Origin: DAISKN01 sp963716925
GTDB lineage: Bacteria > Acidobacteriota > Vicinamibacteria > Marinacidobacterales > SMYC01
Direction: 5' to 3'
DNA: 64,000 nucleotides
NCBI GenBank assembly: GCA_963716925.1
Contig: CAVQUX010000006.1
Location: forward strand, 496,001-560,000
Shown here: positions 45,951 through 55,248 of the stretch, one piece after another
Numbering within the stretch: the first letter of the stretch is position 1
Layout of the letters: each line of letters starts with the position of its first letter
Notes under the pieces: model-generated
Told to the model about the DNA's origin: nothing
The model's input: the letters and a program-made list of their open reading frames with translations, nothing else
Databases searched by the model: none
Position numbers and translations under genes: made by a program

Positions 45951-46973
45951 CTAACGCGGCTTCGAGGCATACGGATTTCCCCCGAGCGCGTTCGAGATGT
46001 CCGCGATCGCTTTCTGGGCTCGCACGCTGTTGCCCGCGTCATCGAGGGGCGGCGAGATGACGGCGATGCCGAACTTCCCCGGAGAGACGGCGATGATGCC
46101 GCCGCCGACTCCGCTCTTGCCCGGAAGGCCCGTGCGGTACAGCCACTTCCCCGTATCGTCGTAGAGCCCCGCCGTCGCCATCACCGCCAGAACCTCGGGA
46201 ACGTCCTCGGCCTTCATCACCTGCTTCCCGGTCATCGGGTTCTTCCCGCCGTTCGCGAGGGTCGCCGCCATGGTGGCGAGGTCCTGAGCGTTCACGCTCA
46301 CCGAGCACTGCTCGGTATAGATGTCCGTGGCTTGCATCGGGTTGTCTTTGATGTAGCCGTAGGCGTACATGAGGTAACCGATCGCCTGGTTGCGCTGGTT
46401 GGTGTCGGCCTCGGATTTGAAGACCTCCTGATTGACCGAGAGCTTCCGGCCGGCGAACTCAGAGTAGAAGCCGAGAATCTTGTTCCAGATCTCGTCGCGG
46501 GTCGCCCCCTTGACCATGCTGGTGGTGGCGATCGCACCCGGGTTGACCAGCGAGTTCATCTCGGGCCCGCCGTACGCCTTCTGGGAGAGCTCGATGGAGA
46601 CGATCGAGTTGAACCGCATGCCGGTCGCGTCGACACCGATAGTCTTCGCGATCGCTTCCGGCCCCTGCTCCTCGATGACCTTCGCCATCGTGAACACCTT
46701 GGAGATCGACTGGATGGAGACCTCGGACTTCACGTCGCCCGCGGTGTAGACCTTGCCGTCCGCCGTCACGAGAGCGATGCCGTAGATGTTCGAGTCCACC
46801 TTGGCAAGAGCCGGAATGTAGTCCGCGTTCTTGCCTTCCTTGAGTCCCTGATACTTTGAGTGCGCCGCTTTCAGCGCGGCTTCGATTTCGGCCGGGGTTT
46901 GCGCCGAGGCGGCGGTCATACCCGACAGAGCGAGGGCAAAGCCCACGCAGTGGAACATTCTTCTCGTCATCAT
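45951..46973 (-). CDS. glsA: Exported glutaminase A
   Basis: 340 residues: a standard glutaminase of the serine-beta-lactamase-like fold, plus a signal peptide (FALALSGMTAASAQ). It hydrolyses L-glutamine to glutamate and ammonia. The catalytic SxxK pair lies in SIQSISKVF at about 86-94, with later conserved blocks EMNSLVNPGAIATTS, NQRNQAIGYLMYAYG, DLATMAATLANGGKNP and GKSGVGGGIIAV. Most bacterial homologues are cytoplasmic, so export is notable. The start overlaps the stop of the upstream porin gene. Confidence 0.95.
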   Translation of the reverse strand: MMTRRMFHCVGFALALSGMTAASAQTPAEIEAALKAAHSKYQGLKEGKNADYIPALAKVDSNIYGIALVTADGKVYTAGDVKSEVSIQSISKVFTMAKVIEEQGPEAIAKTIGVDATGMRFNSIVSIELSQKAYGGPEMNSLVNPGAIATTSMVKGATRDEIWNKILGFYSEFAGRKLSVNQEVFKSEADTNQRNQAIGYLMYAYGYIKDNPMQATDIYTEQCSVSVNAQDLATMAATLANGGKNPMTGKQVMKAEDVPEVLAVMATAGLYDDTGKWLYRTGLPGKSGVGGGIIAVSPGKFGIAVISPPLDDAGNSVRAQKAIADISNALGGNPYASKPR

Positions 46974-48214
46974 TACTGGCCTCCTAACTTGTAAGAGAAG
47001 CTATATTTCGCCGAGAACTGGAAGCGCACGTCGTCGGCGCTCCAGCCGTCGGAGTTGTTCTCGCGCTTTCCCCACTGGAGCTCCCCGCCGACGAAGAAGT
47101 TCGACGTCGGGTAGTACAGGAGGTTTCCGAGGGCGTACTGGCCTTTCTTGAAGGCGCTCGCCTCCTGTCCATCCGAGTTGTCGATATCGACCAGAGAGTA
47201 GCCGAACGAGCTCGTCCACTTGTCGTTCCAGGTGCGGTCGTAGAACAGAACCACCCCGGTTATGGGCAGCGGCTTTCCCAGGATCGGGGTCGTCGCGTTC
47301 GAGAAGTTGTTCTGGATCCCGATGTCGACGGGCGCGTCGTTCATGTAGTTCTGGATTCCCTCGCCGAATACGACGGAAGCCCGAATCGTGTCCTTCTGGA
47401 TCCTCAGATTCGTGCTGGCGTTGATGCCCCAGCCGTTGGCGCTGCCCGAAAGGTCGAACTGGTCGTCGTTGAGGTCGTCCCACTGAATCCGGCGGTAGAT
47501 CCCCGCTACCTGAACGTGGCCCCAGTCGCCGGATCTCTTGACGTTCCCCGAAATGTCCGGTGCGGGGAAGCGCGCTTTGACGTCCTGAAGCTCGACACGA
47601 CCCGCGTACGGGCCCTGGTCGGCGCTCGCCCCCGGCCGCTCGAGAGCGAGGGTCACGCTGGTCGCGCCCTGGAGCGGCATGAAGCGCACCTGCACGTTCC
47701 GGAAGAACACCATTCCGTTCGGGCCCCAGTACTCGATCGAGTTGGGGAAGACGTCCGGGTCCATGAACGGGCTCCAGGTCTGGCCCGCGCCGAACTTACC
47801 CAACTCCCCGTAGGCGTGGCGGAGACGGAACGTCGTTTGTCCCGCATCGACACCCGTCCCGAAGAGCTCGAACTCGAACGTCGTCTTCAGCTCGCCCAGG
47901 CTCGTGGGAAGGTAGCTCTTCACTCCCAAGCGGCTCTGCCGCACTCCGGCGAAGAAGTTCCCGTCCTTGCCGAACTGTTCTTCGAAAGCGGGAAGCTTGG
48001 TCGGCCGAACCACGTCGAACCAGTTCCGATCGCTCGATCCCGATTGATAGCCCATGTCCAGCATGGCTGCGCCGTAGATGTCCATCCGAGGCTTCGGCTT
48101 TTCTGGAGCCGGCTGCGCGGCCGTTGTTTCATCGCTCGGCTCCTCATCGCGCGCGCTGGCGATGCCGGTGACGGCCAGCGAGGCGACGAGAAGTCCCAGT
48201 CCTTTCCAGGTCAT
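46973..48214 (-). CDS. DcaP-like outer-membrane porin
   Basis: 413 residues with signal peptide (GLLVASLAVTGIASARD). A low-complexity Glu/Pro segment (DEEPSDETTAAQPAPEKP) precedes the first strand MDIYGAAMLDMGYQ. The 16-strand-like barrel shows GVRQSRLGVKSYLPTSLGEL and the FELFGTGVDAGQTTFRLRHA block, both typical of DcaP-type porins that take up dicarboxylates and small peptides. The C-terminus RFQFSAKYSFSYKLGGQ. Overlaps the amidohydrolase stop by 4 bases and glsA by 1, so it belongs to one operon with them. It likely admits substrate for the periplasmic enzymes. Confidence 0.85.
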   Translation of the reverse strand: MTWKGLGLLVASLAVTGIASARDEEPSDETTAAQPAPEKPKPRMDIYGAAMLDMGYQSGSSDRNWFDVVRPTKLPAFEEQFGKDGNFFAGVRQSRLGVKSYLPTSLGELKTTFEFELFGTGVDAGQTTFRLRHAYGELGKFGAGQTWSPFMDPDVFPNSIEYWGPNGMVFFRNVQVRFMPLQGATSVTLALERPGASADQGPYAGRVELQDVKARFPAPDISGNVKRSGDWGHVQVAGIYRRIQWDDLNDDQFDLSGSANGWGINASTNLRIQKDTIRASVVFGEGIQNYMNDAPVDIGIQNNFSNATTPILGKPLPITGVVLFYDRTWNDKWTSSFGYSLVDIDNSDGQEASAFKKGQYALGNLLYYPTSNFFVGGELQWGKRENNSDGWSADDVRFQFSAKYSFSYKLGGQ

Positions 48215-49335
48215 TTCACGTTCTCCTTTTCCCAGGCGCGCACTCGAAGCCGCGCCTCGTCGAATAGCCTTTCGTAGTTCCCCTTGCGTACCTTCTCGCT
48301 CGCTTCGGGCGTCAGCTTCGCGAACAAGGGGGCATAGAGGTCGTAAACCCTCAAGTACTTCGCCTGCTCGGTCGGCGCCACCTCGTCGCTCCCGAACAGG
48401 AAGCGGTCGGGGTAGCGGTTGATGAGGTCGGCCGTCGCCTGGAGGGTCTCGGGGGTCGCGACGATGTACTTCGCCGTCTCGTCCCAGGAAATGTCCATGT
48501 GGAGGTGCGAGAGCTCGGGATTCGAGAGCGCGCGCTCGACGAGCCCGATCTGATCCTTCACCGGACGCACCACGCGTCCGAGGCCGACGTGGGCCCAGAT
48601 GATTGTCGTCTTCGGATGCCGCTTGAAGAGGGCGCGGAGCTGGATGATCTGATACGGGTCCTGGTCGGGCTTCGGGAACGGCATGTCGACGTCGTTATGG
48701 AGGATCACCAGAAGGCCCACCTCGCCGGCGAAGTCCAGGATTCGGTCGAGAGCGGGGTTCGTGAGGCTCGCCGTCTCGCCCGCGATCTTCGCGGAAACGA
48801 ATTCCTTGTGGATGGTGAACTCGCCGATTCCCGTGAAGACTCCGGGAAAGGTCTCGAGCACGCGGCGGATGTGGTCCGCGGCGTACATGTCCGCGGGGTT
48901 GAACCCGGTGATCATGGGATCGAGCCGCGCCTGCTCCTCCTTCGGGAGCGACTTGTAGGCCATCGCGATGTAGGCGTCGGTGAATGAGTAGTAATAGAGC
49001 GGCGCGTCCGTCTGGAGGTAGTACGTCGGCGCGAAATCGCCAGTATTCGCGTAGGACCACTGCTGCTGGAGCGGGATGCCGAAGATCGCCACCCGTCCCA
49101 CCTTCGTGCCCATGACCTTCAAGAAGTCAGCGATATCGGTGCCTTCCTGGATGTAGTTCGTGAGGTGCAGGTGGGAGTCGTTGACGACGTAGCTCGGCCC
49201 CGGCGGCTCTGCCGGCGCCGCCAGGAGGGCCGGCGCGACCAGAGCGAGGGCGATCCAGAGGGCGGCCGATCTCGGAGCGCGCGTGCTGGCCCGGAGAACG
49301 TCTCGAGAGTCTCGTGTCATGGCGTGCGCCTGCAT
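48211..49335 (-). CDS. Exported amidohydrolase-2-type metal hydrolase
   Basis: 374 residues with a signal (ALWIALALVAPALLAAPA). Start at 49335 overlaps the stop of the upstream porin as TGATG; 49320 is a second candidate. The TIM-barrel metal site is seen in VVNDSHLHLTNYI, LLVILHNDVDMP, TTIIWAHVGLGR, HLHMDISWDE and FLFGSDEVAPTEQAKYL. The family includes decarboxylases and lactonases as well as amidases. The C-terminal NYERLFDEARLRVRAWE closes the barrel. Exported and encoded between two porin genes, it probably acts on an imported small molecule. Confidence 0.87.
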   Translation of the reverse strand: MQAHAMTRDSRDVLRASTRAPRSAALWIALALVAPALLAAPAEPPGPSYVVNDSHLHLTNYIQEGTDIADFLKVMGTKVGRVAIFGIPLQQQWSYANTGDFAPTYYLQTDAPLYYYSFTDAYIAMAYKSLPKEEQARLDPMITGFNPADMYAADHIRRVLETFPGVFTGIGEFTIHKEFVSAKIAGETASLTNPALDRILDFAGEVGLLVILHNDVDMPFPKPDQDPYQIIQLRALFKRHPKTTIIWAHVGLGRVVRPVKDQIGLVERALSNPELSHLHMDISWDETAKYIVATPETLQATADLINRYPDRFLFGSDEVAPTEQAKYLRVYDLYAPLFAKLTPEASEKVRKGNYERLFDEARLRVRAWEKENVK

Positions 49336-50894
49336 CAGAAATTCATCTCGAAGTTCGTGTGGAAGACGTTGCCGTTGCCTCCCACGGGATAGGGGACGGC
49401 CGTGTAGCCCACGGGACACTCGTTCAGGTGGATCCACTCCGCGTTCAGCCGGAGGCCACGTTCCTTGGCCACGTACCAGTTGAAGCCCGCCCGCACCTCG
49501 GATCCGTTGCCGTAGCGGCCCAGGATCTTGGAACCGCTGAGGTACGCCTGCAGGGTCTTGGGCACGAGCATCGCCGACGACTGAAGCTGGAACCCGTGGT
49601 CGTCGATGTCGGCGATTCCAGCCGTGTTGGCCCCCGCGAAGTTGGAGAGCCAACGCCAGTAGTACTCGCCCTCCAGCGAGAGGCCCTTGTACTTGACCCC
49701 GGCGTCCACGCTCACCATGTCGTAGTCCACCTTCTCGACGGTGATTCCCGGGCCGAAGAGGTCGGGCGTGAAGATGACGCTCCCGTCCGTGAGTCGGATC
49801 TGGCTGTTCTCGATGCTGTTGGTGCCCGGCTGGGTCTGCTTGTCCTCCCGGCTTTGGGTGTAATGCCCTGCCAGCCGCGTGGCCGCCTTCTCGTGGTAGT
49901 CGTAGTCGCCGAAGGTTCCGTAGAGGCCGAACTCGCCGGTCGTGGGCAGCCACCCGAGCATGAAGGACGTGGTGTTGAAGGTGTTGTCGAGCTGAGCCGC
50001 GCTGACGCCGAGCTGGCTCAGGTTGTTCCCGATCATGGCCATGTATTTGACCTTGGTGGACAGCTCGCCCTTGAGCCAGAAGCCCGAGGTGTACGAGCCC
50101 CGGAAGAACTCGTCCGCGGTCAGCCGTTCGTCGGTCCCGAGCCAGTAGGGGAACTGGCCTTCGGTGCTGCGCACGCTGGGAAGGGCGTTGATACCGCCAC
50201 CCAAGGTCACGTACCGGTTGAACGTGTAGCTCAAGTACCCGGCGCCCACCACCTGGGCGGGATCGCCCTGCGATGTGTTCGCGCTCCAGACATAGAGGTA
50301 GTAGCGGAACTTCGGCGTCAGGAACCAGCCGGGGAGGGCCAGGAAGAACTTGTTGAGCTGGACGTCCTCCCTCTGCTTCACGGCGATGGTGTGGCCGGAG
50401 AAGTCGGTGTAGCTGGAATCCAGCCCCTTCTGGTTCAGGTACCGGACGTAACTGAAGAGCCGGACGTACATCTCGCCCTTCTGCCCCTCGACGATCCGGA
50501 ACCCCATGTTGGGGATGTACGCCGGGGATTTCTCCTTCGCCTCGGTCTTCTCGGTCGTCTCCGTGATCCCGGGGCCGACCACGAAGTTGCCGGCGCATCC
50601 ATCCGACACCCAGACGCCCCGGTCGTCGTACCCCCATGTCCTGCCGAGCAGGCAGGGCGATTCCCCGGCAGACCTGACAAGAGCAACCCCGTGCGACGTG
50701 TCCGCCGGGCAGTGCTGCCGTTCCCCTGGCTTCGAGGAGCACGTGATGGTGGTCGGGACCGCGGCGGGGGAGGTCGGCGACGGCGTCGCTTCCTGGGCTG
50801 TGGCGGGAGCCGCCACCAGCCAGATCGCGGCCAGCAATGCTCCGCACGTCGTGCTCGCGAGCAGTCGCGTAATCATATTCCGCACTTCGTTCAT
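49335..50894 (-). CDS. Outer-membrane barrel with N-terminal DUF3011-like domain
   Basis: 519 residues from the ATG at 50894, which follows a GGGAGGA site; the open frame extends to 50933. Signal peptide LLAAIWLVAAPATAQ. Residues about 50-120 hold a cysteine-rich DUF3011-like domain, with ITCSSKPGERQHCP, SPCLLGRTWGYD and GVWVSDGCAGNFVVG. The rest (about 135-519) is a barrel related to the protein at 51254-52726: FFRGSYTSGFWLKGELSTK matches FFRPGFTQGVWATGEPVK. Final strand GNGNVFHTNFEMNF. A carbohydrate- or wall-binding module on a porin would be unusual; partner unknown. Confidence 0.8.
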   Translation of the reverse strand: MNEVRNMITRLLASTTCGALLAAIWLVAAPATAQEATPSPTSPAAVPTTITCSSKPGERQHCPADTSHGVALVRSAGESPCLLGRTWGYDDRGVWVSDGCAGNFVVGPGITETTEKTEAKEKSPAYIPNMGFRIVEGQKGEMYVRLFSYVRYLNQKGLDSSYTDFSGHTIAVKQREDVQLNKFFLALPGWFLTPKFRYYLYVWSANTSQGDPAQVVGAGYLSYTFNRYVTLGGGINALPSVRSTEGQFPYWLGTDERLTADEFFRGSYTSGFWLKGELSTKVKYMAMIGNNLSQLGVSAAQLDNTFNTTSFMLGWLPTTGEFGLYGTFGDYDYHEKAATRLAGHYTQSREDKQTQPGTNSIENSQIRLTDGSVIFTPDLFGPGITVEKVDYDMVSVDAGVKYKGLSLEGEYYWRWLSNFAGANTAGIADIDDHGFQLQSSAMLVPKTLQAYLSGSKILGRYGNGSEVRAGFNWYVAKERGLRLNAEWIHLNECPVGYTAVPYPVGGNGNVFHTNFEMNF

Positions 50895-50958
50895 TCCTCC
50901 CGATGAGGAAGCCCTTGCCGGGGTCGAACTCACGATCCCTCTCCTCCGTCTGCAGCAA

Positions 50959-51065
50959 GAGCACGCTACTCCAGTGCTGCGCCCGCGGACTACTGCCCTT
51001 TAGGGAAGGCCTCAGCTCTCGACGGCACCCGGCCGCGCCTGATGGCCCGCAACGGATAGGAGATC
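50959..51065 (-). pseudogene. Internally deleted remnant of the LuxR-type regulator gene
   Basis: Bases 50959-51019 repeat 55650-55710, the end and downstream flank of the FixJ/LuxR-like regulator: both read actactgccctttagggaa and, on the minus strand, EAFPKGQ followed by TAG. Just upstream (51040-51062) the minus strand also matches the receiver region of the same gene (gcgggccatcagg, then gtcgagag), with the middle missing. So a second copy of the regulator once stood ahead of the DUF3011 porin gene and collapsed. No other gene is seen in 50895-51253. Confidence 0.6.
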
Positions 51066-51253
51066 GCAACTCGGCCGGTGCTGGACCGGGAGGAGATATC
51101 TTGCTGGAGGGCGTAGGCGGAGGACGGTCTCCGCCTCGAGTCTGTAAGCGCGAAGCTCGTGTGAGGACGAAAGGGGGGCGTGATCGATGGGGGAAGGCGC
51201 CGGAGGAAGACGAGCGGTGTGGTGGTTAGGCGAATGTCAGAAACTGATGATCG

Positions 51254-52726
51254 TCAAAAAGCGAGGACCGTCTGTACCATCGGTACCCAGCCGGTCATAC
51301 CTGCGGTATACGGAGTATAGCCCCCGAAATAAGGAGCTTTGTTGACCCGAAACACCTCTGCGGTGAGCCAGAATCGCTCGGTCGGAACGAAATGCCACTT
51401 TACCCCACCGCCATACTCATATGAGTCGCCGAACTGCCCGCGCACCCACGATCCGCGGCCATACAGCATCCACTTTTTCGGCTCGATGAAATAACCTGCC
51501 GAGATTTCACCGCCGTGATCGAATGTGGATGCGAGGGGAAGTGGTCCGTCGGCGGCGAAATCACTCAGCCAACGCATGAAGTATTGCCCGTTGACCGCAA
51601 GCCCGTTCCATTTGATGCCGCCGTCGGCCGCCCACATCCGATACGTCGCCTCGTCCACCGTCACACCCGGCGCAAACGCGCCCGTCGAGAAGGTCAGCAC
51701 GCCGTCGGAATTGTACAGGGAAGTGTTCTCGGGACTTGATTGGTCGAGATTCGAAAAACGGTCCTCCCGGGATCTGGTCAACGCGGTACCCAATCGGATG
51801 CGAACTTTCTTGGAGGCGAAATAATCGTCGTACATGTTGCGAGACTTGCCGGGTTCCCCGTAGGGTCCCAGCGGTTCCCACCAGGTACTGCCGGAAAACA
51901 GCAGATGCGTATCGATCTTGCTTGCCGAGATATTTATGGTATTCAGACCGTTGCCGACGAACGCCATATAGCTCAGCCCCTTCACGGGTTCTCCGGTCGC
52001 CCAGACTCCCTGGGTGAACCCCGGGCGGAAGAAGTTGTCCGCCATGCTCCTGTCGGTCGCCGTAAAAAATGGGAACGTGTTAACCAGGGATCGGCTGCCC
52101 GGGACGCCCGTGTAACCTGCGGTAATCGTGAGGGCTTTGTTGAATTGCCAGCCAATGTTGCTGCCAAGAACAATCGAAGCGGACCCGCCGGACGTCCAGA
52201 CGGTGAAGCTGTATCGCGCCCGCTGGTCGAAAATGTAGCCATTGAAGATGAACATTGCGCGATTGACCGTGATGTCGTTGCGCGGGTGAACGTCGTGAAC
52301 AACGCCCAAATGGTCGGTGAACGTCCCATCGCTATCCTGGGTGTTGAGATATCGGAGTTGGGTATTGATGTTGAACTTCAGCAGGAAAGGCACCTTCGCG
52401 TCTGCGGGGGTTTCCCAGATTACGATTCCATCCTTATAGCGATCGTCGTTTTTCTGTGGTGCGGCAACAGATGCCGGCTGTACGGAAGTACTTTCTGCAT
52501 CTGTCACCGCTTTCGGGTTCTCTGGCTCGGGGTCCTTGGCCGCGACGTTCTTCTCTGCACTGCCTGGTTTGGGTTCCGAATCGGCGACCGTGCTGCTGGG
52601 CGGGGCTGCAGGAGACTGTCCGGAGGCAGAAGTCGTGAGGAACGGAACTGACGTCAACGCCAATGCGACTGAAGCCTTGATGAATGCGCTGGGTATCGAC
52701 ACACGAAATCTCCCTCCCGGAGCCAT
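51254..52726 (-). CDS. Outer-membrane barrel protein, paralogue of the 49.3-kb porin
   Basis: 490 residues from the ATG at 52726; 52756 is an alternative. Signal peptide AFIKASVALALTSVPFLTTSASG, then a disordered Ala/Pro/Glu stretch and a coiled segment before the barrel at about 115. Strand signatures FLLKFNINTQLRYLNTQ, RAMFIFNGYIFDQRARYSF, GLSYMAFVGNGLNTINISAS and WMLYGRGSWVRGQFGD are shared with the 49.3-kb protein, but the DUF3011 domain is absent. Its base composition is visibly less GC-rich than that of its relative, suggesting separate acquisition. Probable porin for a small solute. Confidence 0.82.
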   Translation of the reverse strand: MAPGGRFRVSIPSAFIKASVALALTSVPFLTTSASGQSPAAPPSSTVADSEPKPGSAEKNVAAKDPEPENPKAVTDAESTSVQPASVAAPQKNDDRYKDGIVIWETPADAKVPFLLKFNINTQLRYLNTQDSDGTFTDHLGVVHDVHPRNDITVNRAMFIFNGYIFDQRARYSFTVWTSGGSASIVLGSNIGWQFNKALTITAGYTGVPGSRSLVNTFPFFTATDRSMADNFFRPGFTQGVWATGEPVKGLSYMAFVGNGLNTINISASKIDTHLLFSGSTWWEPLGPYGEPGKSRNMYDDYFASKKVRIRLGTALTRSREDRFSNLDQSSPENTSLYNSDGVLTFSTGAFAPGVTVDEATYRMWAADGGIKWNGLAVNGQYFMRWLSDFAADGPLPLASTFDHGGEISAGYFIEPKKWMLYGRGSWVRGQFGDSYEYGGGVKWHFVPTERFWLTAEVFRVNKAPYFGGYTPYTAGMTGWVPMVQTVLAF

Positions 52727-52814
52727 CCCGATTGGCGAGCCATCGCCGGTAAGCAATGGAGGCTCCTCGTAGAACTATCCCCAAGCCGAGTTCGAGCGAG
52801 GAGCCCCCATTCGA

Positions 52815-54446
52815 TCAGCAGAGCGTGACGGAGAGGGCGAGACCAGCCTCGCTTGTCTCCTTGTACTTGCTGTTCATGTCTTTCGCGGTTTGGGCCAGGG
52901 CCATCACGGTTGCGTCGAAATCGACGCGGTGCCGGGACGCGATCTCGTTGCTGGCGATCGCGTACGCGGTCCAGGCCTTGACTGCCCCGAAGGCGCACCG
53001 CTCGATGCACGGAACCTGCACGTAACCGGCGACCGGGTCGCAGGTCATGCCCAGGTGATGCTCCAACGCCGACTCGGCAGCATTCTCGACGACACGCGAT
53101 TCTGCGTCGTACGCCGCAGCGGTGAATGCGGCGGCCATCGACGAGGCCACGCCGATCTCCGCCTGGCAGCCGCCTTCGGCCGCAGACAGCGTCGCATGGT
53201 GCTTGCAGAGGTAGCCGACCGCCGCAGCCGCGAGCATACCGTCACGGATCTTCTGCCGATCAAGCTTCCGGACCTCAACGAGCCCATAGACCACCGCCGG
53301 CATCACGCCGGCGGAACCCCCGGTCGGAGCCGTGATCACGAGGTGGCCGCGCCCATTTTCTTCGGATGCCGCCAACGCAAATGCCGACAGCGTGCCGATA
53401 CCGCGGTCCGATTGATACTTCTCGTCCATGGCGCGCTTGTACACGGTTGCTGCTTTGCTGTGCAGTTTGATCGGGCCGGGCAGCACATCATCTTCCGACA
53501 TCGAAAGCCCCGACTTTACCGTCGCGACCATTGCGTTGATGATCTTGTCGATGAAGGTATAAACTTCCTCTTCGGTCCTGCCCGCGATCGACATCTCGTT
53601 GGCAAGCATTACCTTGGCGATCGTGGTCTTGTTGTTGTCGGCGTGGGCGCGCAGCTCTTTCATCGTCGCGAACGGGTATTTCGGCGGGTTCTTCTTCGGG
53701 GGCGTGTACCCCTTCCACTCGATGAATCCGCCGCCCACGGAGTAGTACTCCTGCTCGAGCAGCACGTCGTTCCCGGCGAGGAGCTTGACCGTCATCGTGT
53801 TCGGGTGCTTGAAGTCGCCCTTCGTCGCGTCGTAGATGACGTCCTTGAGGCTCACATCGATTGACTTGTTGCCGAGCTTCACCGGGAACACCTGGTCTGG
53901 ATTGTCGCGCAAGCTGTCTAGAAATTTCGGGTCCACCGTTGCCGGTTCTTTCCCGACCAGCCCTGCGAGCGCGGCTCGTTCCGTGCCGTGTCCCTTTCCT
54001 GTGGCGCTGAGGCTTCCGAACAGGTTGACCTTGAGCGCCGTCGCCTTGGCTAGTTTGTCCGCCGGCAGTTTGGTGCATCGCTGGTAGAAATCGTAGGTAA
54101 TGCGCATCGGACCAATCGTGTGCGAACTGGATGGTCCGGGCCCCACTTTGTAGAACTCGTCCACCGTCGTCAGCACCGGCCCCTTCGCCTTCTTCACCAC
54201 GTTCAGGTCGGCAGCCAACGGGACAACGGGCGCAGCGGCCGCCTGTGCAGATTCGGCTGCTGGCGGAGGGGCGGTTCGTTCGGTCTCCGATCGCGTGCTG
54301 CCGTTCATCACCGCAGCTGCCGAGATCACGGCGCTGCGCATGATGAACTTCCGACGGTCGAGGCCGGTCGGAATCTCCGATGGCACCGACGCCGAAGGAT
54401 CGAGCGGATCACGGTCATCGTCTCTCACGTCTTCTCTGTTGGACAT
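52815..54446 (-). CDS. sdaA: L-serine dehydratase with Tat-type export signal
   Basis: 543 residues; the catalytic part matches single-chain iron-sulphur L-serine ammonia-lyases, which convert serine to pyruvate and ammonia by way of 2-aminoacrylate. The N-terminus DRRKFIMRSAVISAAAVM (about 30-47) is a twin-arginine signal, after which a Pro/Ala linker leads to the enzyme. Key blocks: VGPGPSSSHTIGPMR, SLSATGKGHGTERA, TAPTGGSAGVMPAVVYG, and the cluster-binding cysteines in GGCQAEIG, LGMTCDPVAG and VQVPCIERC. Tat export suits a protein that needs an Fe-S cluster before secretion. Serine dehydratases are normally cytoplasmic, so location is the surprise here. Confidence 0.93.
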   Translation of the reverse strand: MSNREDVRDDDRDPLDPSASVPSEIPTGLDRRKFIMRSAVISAAAVMNGSTRSETERTAPPPAAESAQAAAAPVVPLAADLNVVKKAKGPVLTTVDEFYKVGPGPSSSHTIGPMRITYDFYQRCTKLPADKLAKATALKVNLFGSLSATGKGHGTERAALAGLVGKEPATVDPKFLDSLRDNPDQVFPVKLGNKSIDVSLKDVIYDATKGDFKHPNTMTVKLLAGNDVLLEQEYYSVGGGFIEWKGYTPPKKNPPKYPFATMKELRAHADNNKTTIAKVMLANEMSIAGRTEEEVYTFIDKIINAMVATVKSGLSMSEDDVLPGPIKLHSKAATVYKRAMDEKYQSDRGIGTLSAFALAASEENGRGHLVITAPTGGSAGVMPAVVYGLVEVRKLDRQKIRDGMLAAAAVGYLCKHHATLSAAEGGCQAEIGVASSMAAAFTAAAYDAESRVVENAAESALEHHLGMTCDPVAGYVQVPCIERCAFGAVKAWTAYAIASNEIASRHRVDFDATVMALAQTAKDMNSKYKETSEAGLALSVTLC

Positions 54447-54743
54447 TGTGCTTCTCCAGTTCCTTTCGGGTTTAGGACATGACCGCTCGCGCGTTGTGCT
54501 GACCGCGATCGAGCGGCCCGTTTGCTGACGTTGTTTCAGTCTCTCGTTTCTCTACGCGCAGATTCCCGGGGCACATCGATGACGACGGGGCTCGCGCTGA
54601 ATCTTGCCGGTTCCGGGGCCATCCACCGCTAACCATGCGTTGGGCAATTGCCGCTCCGATTCCAGACAACCTCCCGTGGCGACAGCCATCTTTCCGTCCA
54701 GTCGCATGCTCATTTCGGACACCTTACTGGCCTCGCAGGATGG

Positions 54744-55178
54744 CTACTTCCTTGCTGTGGCAGTTATCTCCACATGCCCCGCGCCGACGAGCTTGGAAAC
54801 CACGACGGTGGTCCGGGCGGGCTTGGGATCCTTGAAGTATGATTTGTACGTCGTATTCATACGATCGAACAAAGCGCCATCGGTGATGTACACCTGAATG
54901 CTCACAATATCCGCAGGCGTCATCCCGGCCTCTTTGAGAACGGCATTGATGTTATCCAGTGACTGCTTCACTTCGGCCTCGAAGGTCGCGGGAATCTTTC
55001 CAGCGGCATCCTCGCCGCCCATGCCCGAGACGTAGAGAGTGCCATCGGCCAGGATTCCATAACTCCATCCGGCATTCGGCTCGGCGCCCTTCGGGAGAAT
55101 TACTTTCTTTTCAGCGCCCAGAGTCAGGCCGGCGCCGAGAGAGATCAGGACCACTGTTGTGACAACTGGTCTCAGCAT
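54744..55178 (-). CDS. ridA: Exported RidA-family enamine/imine deaminase
   Basis: 144 residues, of which about 20 are a signal peptide (VVTTVVLISLGAGLTLGAE). RidA proteins hydrolyse reactive 2-aminoacrylate to pyruvate and ammonia. Family blocks: GWSYGILADGTLYVSGMGGED, QSLDNINAVLKEAGM, IVSIQVYITDGALFDRMN and PARTTVVVSKLVGAGHVEI. The catalytic arginine corresponds to PARTTV at about 122, and the C-terminal glutamate lies in HVEI. It sits upstream of the serine dehydratase in the same direction, the enzyme that makes its substrate. The 297-base gap between them shows no gene. Confidence 0.93.
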   Translation of the reverse strand: MLRPVVTTVVLISLGAGLTLGAEKKVILPKGAEPNAGWSYGILADGTLYVSGMGGEDAAGKIPATFEAEVKQSLDNINAVLKEAGMTPADIVSIQVYITDGALFDRMNTTYKSYFKDPKPARTTVVVSKLVGAGHVEITATARK

Positions 55179-55248
55179 AGGAATACTCCTTGTCGTTTGG
55201 GTACGTTGAGCTGTTTCATTCTTTCCTGAGTCTTGGGGGTCGGCAGGT

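Noticed and set aside
48211..51069. 952-codon frame extending the amidohydrolase upstream
   Set aside because: The upstream part is an out-of-frame shadow of the DUF3011 porin; the true start is set by the TGATG overlap and the signal peptide.
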